Assembly (NCBI RefSeq): GCF_020687745.1 | Contig: NZ_JAJEWK010000010.1 | Location: forward strand, 248,001-312,000 | From: Chryseobacterium sp. MFBS3-17 | GTDB taxonomy: Bacteria > Bacteroidota > Bacteroidia > Flavobacteriales > Weeksellaceae | Length of the DNA stretch: 64,000 nucleotides | Direction of reading: 5' to 3' | Shown here: positions 62,114 through 64,000 of the stretch, in pieces | Layout of the letters: the number at the start of each line of letters is the position of its first letter | How positions within the stretch are numbered: position 1 is the stretch's first letter | The notes under the pieces: generated by a model | Seen by the model: the letters and a program-made list of their open reading frames with translations, nothing else | Told to the model about the DNA's origin: nothing | Database searches by the model: none | Made by a program: the position numbers and the translations under genes

Positions 62114-63616
62114 ATGCAAGTTACCGTAAGACCCCTGAGAATTGAAGACTACGAAGACCTTAAAGTTTCCATGATAGAAGCCTATGACGGCATGGGCGGC
62201 GTATGGCGCAAAGCGAATATACAAAAGCTTTTACAACTCTTTCCTGAAGGCCAGCTTTGTGTGGTGGTAGATGACCGTGTGGTAGCCTGCGCATTATCCC
62301 TGATTGTAGAATATAAACTCTTCGGAGATGAACATACCTACGAAGAAATCACGGGCAACTATACCTTTGACACCCATAATGATGATGGCAATGTACTTTA
62401 CGGCATTGAGGTTTTTGTGCATCCCGATTATCGCACTTTGCGGCTTGCTCGCAGGCTGTATGATGCCCGCAAAGAGCTATGCGAACGCCTGAACTTGAAA
62501 GAAATAAAAGTAGGTGGCCGCATACCCAACTATCACCTGTACAGTGATGAACTGAGTCCGCGTGAGTACATTAACAAAGTTAAAAGCAAGGAAATCTATG
62601 ATCCTGTCCTCACGTTTCAGTTGTCCAACGATTTTCACGTGGTGAAGGTTCTCACCAATTACCTAATAGGAGATACCGAGTCACAGGAATTCGCCGTACT
62701 TCTGGAGTGGAGCAATATCTATTATTCGCGCAAAAGAAATGCAATGCGGGACAGCATCATCCGGCTGGGACTGGTACAATGGCAAATGCGGCATTTTAAA
62801 AACCTGGAGGATTTCTACGCACAGATCGAATTTTTTGTGGATACGCTCAGCGCCTATCAGTCTGACTTTGCACTCTTCCCCGAGTTTTTCAACTCGCCGC
62901 TCCTTGCAGAATACAATCATCTGGACACGCGCGAAGCGATGCGGAGCCTGGCTGTGAAAACAGATGAAATTGTACGCAAAATCTCTGAACTGGCCATTGC
63001 CTACAATGTGAATATCATTGCCGGAACGCTCCCGGTGGTAGAAGATGAACTGCTGTACAACGTGTCCTACCTTTGCCATCGTGACGGCCGCACGAGTGAG
63101 TTCAGAAAAATACACATCACGCCCAACGAAACACGGTATTATGGCATGACAGGTGGCGATAAAATAGCGGTCATCAATACCGACTGCGGCAAAATCGGGA
63201 TTCTGGTATGTTATGATGTAGAATTCCCGGAACTCTCAAGGCTACTGGCTTTGGAAGGGATGAAAATTTTGTTTGTACCCTACCTTACCGATACACAAAA
63301 TGCTTATACGCGGGTGCGCAACTGCTCCATGGCGCGTGCCATAGAAAATGAATGTTATGTGGCCATTGCGGGCTGTGTGGGCAATCTGCCGGGCGTTAAT
63401 AATATGGACATTCAGTTCGGGCAGGCGGCAGTTTTCACTCCCTCAGACTTTGCATTTCCTACCAATGCTGTAAAAGCAGAAGCCACGCCCAATACCGAGA
63501 TGACGCTGATTGTGGATGTGGACCTGACCATGCTGAAAGAACTGCATCATTACGGGTCGGTACGCATCATGAAAGACCGCCGTACCGATTTGTATGAGGT
63601 GCGGAAACTGCGGTAA
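62114..63616 (+). CDS. GNAT acetyltransferase fused to a carbon-nitrogen hydrolase
   Basis: A 500-residue protein with two domains. Residues 1-170 form a GNAT fold (VRPLRIEDYEDL; VHPDYRTLRLARRLYDAR binds acetyl-CoA). Residues 215-500 form a nitrilase-type domain with the Glu of FPEFFN (about 257-262), the Lys of RKIHITPNE (about 330-338) and the nucleophile Cys of ILVCYDVEFPE (about 363-373). Such fusions are found in many bacteria; the substrate is unknown. The first ATG after the 115-bp spacer was taken. Confidence 0.92.
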   Translation: MQVTVRPLRIEDYEDLKVSMIEAYDGMGGVWRKANIQKLLQLFPEGQLCVVVDDRVVACALSLIVEYKLFGDEHTYEEITGNYTFDTHNDDGNVLYGIEVFVHPDYRTLRLARRLYDARKELCERLNLKEIKVGGRIPNYHLYSDELSPREYINKVKSKEIYDPVLTFQLSNDFHVVKVLTNYLIGDTESQEFAVLLEWSNIYYSRKRNAMRDSIIRLGLVQWQMRHFKNLEDFYAQIEFFVDTLSAYQSDFALFPEFFNSPLLAEYNHLDTREAMRSLAVKTDEIVRKISELAIAYNVNIIAGTLPVVEDELLYNVSYLCHRDGRTSEFRKIHITPNETRYYGMTGGDKIAVINTDCGKIGILVCYDVEFPELSRLLALEGMKILFVPYLTDTQNAYTRVRNCSMARAIENECYVAIAGCVGNLPGVNNMDIQFGQAAVFTPSDFAFPTNAVKAEATPNTEMTLIVDVDLTMLKELHHYGSVRIMKDRRTDLYEVRKLR

Positions 63617-63651
63617 CTAAGAGCGGCATATATTATACTTTTGCCCATGAT

Positions 63652-63684
63652 TATGCTCTGACCCCTACACGAGTGGGCAGAGCA
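63652..63684. other. Hairpin-forming intergenic sequence
   Basis: TGCTCTGACCC and GGGCAGAGCA can pair with a bulged A around a 10-base loop. It follows a TACTTTTG box (63636-63643). No T run follows, so it is not a standard terminator. Confidence 0.35.
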
Positions 63685-63780
63685 GGGTAAAAAATGCACT
63701 GTTGTAAAATCCTCTAACATCCCGTCTAAAGCCATCTTAGTTAACTTATACCATCATTATTTATTCAACGTTTAATGACT

Positions 63781-64000
63781 TTAATTAAATTTTTCATACT
63801 TTTTAATCAACATATTTAGAAAATACATAACTTTGCACAGCAATGCATAGTACGTATGCAAATTCAGGGCTTTGAATATCACAGGCGCCAACTTGAGTGA
63901 AAGAAATTGGCCATAAAAGGTTCTTTCACAAAACCTAAAAACTAAATAACCACCAAAACCCATCACAATGCCCGATTTGTCTAAATCAGCAATGGATTTG
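63781..64000 (-). CDS. 3' end of an unidentified gene leaving the window
   Basis: A minus-strand frame is open from the window edge to the stop at 63781, giving 72 residues that end VMYFLNMLIKKYEKF. It is hydrophobic and basic, rich in Leu, Phe and Lys, and reads like the tail of a membrane-associated enzyme. No family is recognised. The evidence is the open frame alone. Confidence 0.4.
   Translation of the reverse strand, partial: KSIADLDKSGIVMGFGGYLVFRFCERTFYGQFLSLKLAPVIFKALNLHTYYALLCKVMYFLNMLIKKYEKFN

Noticed and set aside
1-64000. tRNA or rRNA genes
   Set aside because: I saw no cloverleaf with a T-arm consensus and no rRNA-like conserved stretch.

Overview
The window looks like chromosomal DNA of a flavobacterium, most likely family Weeksellaceae (Chryseobacterium relatives). 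The evidence is a type IX secretion (T9SS) sorting-domain protein, many proteins of families known mainly from Bacteroidota (DUF5606, DUF3822, DUF4230, DUF6370), TonB/carboxypeptidase-like receptors, the -7 promoter motif TAnnTTTG, almost no Shine-Dalgarno sequences, and a GC content that looks moderate. I saw no rRNA, tRNA, CRISPR array, transposase, integrase or phage gene. Genes lie on both strands in short operons, usually separated by strong hairpin terminators.

Layout. 1-9.2 kb: end of ftsY, a small membrane protein, sppA, folK, two paralogous OmpA-like outer-membrane proteins, recQ and fmt. 9.2-19.3 kb: housekeeping genes (DUF5606 protein with a histone-like tail, def-ruvX, sixA, rsmD, DUF3822, DUF6370, Smr protein, phosphodiesterase, aminotransferase, murB, RsmB-type methyltransferase, tig). 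19.4-22.8 kb: a three-gene probable metal-uptake operon (small His/Cys protein, TonB receptor, lipoprotein). 22.8-26.4 kb: ABC-F protein, DUF4230 protein and aquaporin.

26.5-33.1 kb is the accessory region. It holds three head-to-tail, N-terminally truncated Rhs modules. Each is a remnant of the conserved Rhs core joined to a different C-terminal domain carrying a His-Glu protease-like motif (HEMAH, HEVSE or HEIGH). Each is followed at once by a small gene with a signal peptide or lipobox, the expected place of an immunity gene. Between and beside them are two fragments of an XRE regulator, two copies of a palindrome cassette, a possible immunity-gene relic, and short insertions that shift the frame of one core. 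I read this as an archive of displaced polymorphic-toxin tips and immunity genes, probably directed at the periplasm. It is the best candidate here for an undescribed system.

33.2-43.2 kb: LuxE-family protein, lpxH, queD, a GC-rich repeat, comF-like gene, hydrolase, upp, DUF4256, DsbA-like and YceI proteins, and an inactive-looking M1 peptidase fold joined to an outer-membrane barrel, then a 9-bp minisatellite. 43.2-56 kb: T9SS cargo protein, a 1,083-residue envelope protein, dusB, deoC, an Lrp-type regulator, an endonuclease-fold protein, a ferredoxin/ferredoxin-reductase pair, DUF3108, pheS and a YceI lipoprotein. 56-64 kb: an orphan ABC ATPase, a eukaryote-like bifunctional UMP synthase, two paralogous secreted proteins, a serine hydrolase, a GNAT-nitrilase fusion and the 3' end of a gene that leaves the window.

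All functions are inferred from motifs read by eye. No similarity search or computation was run.
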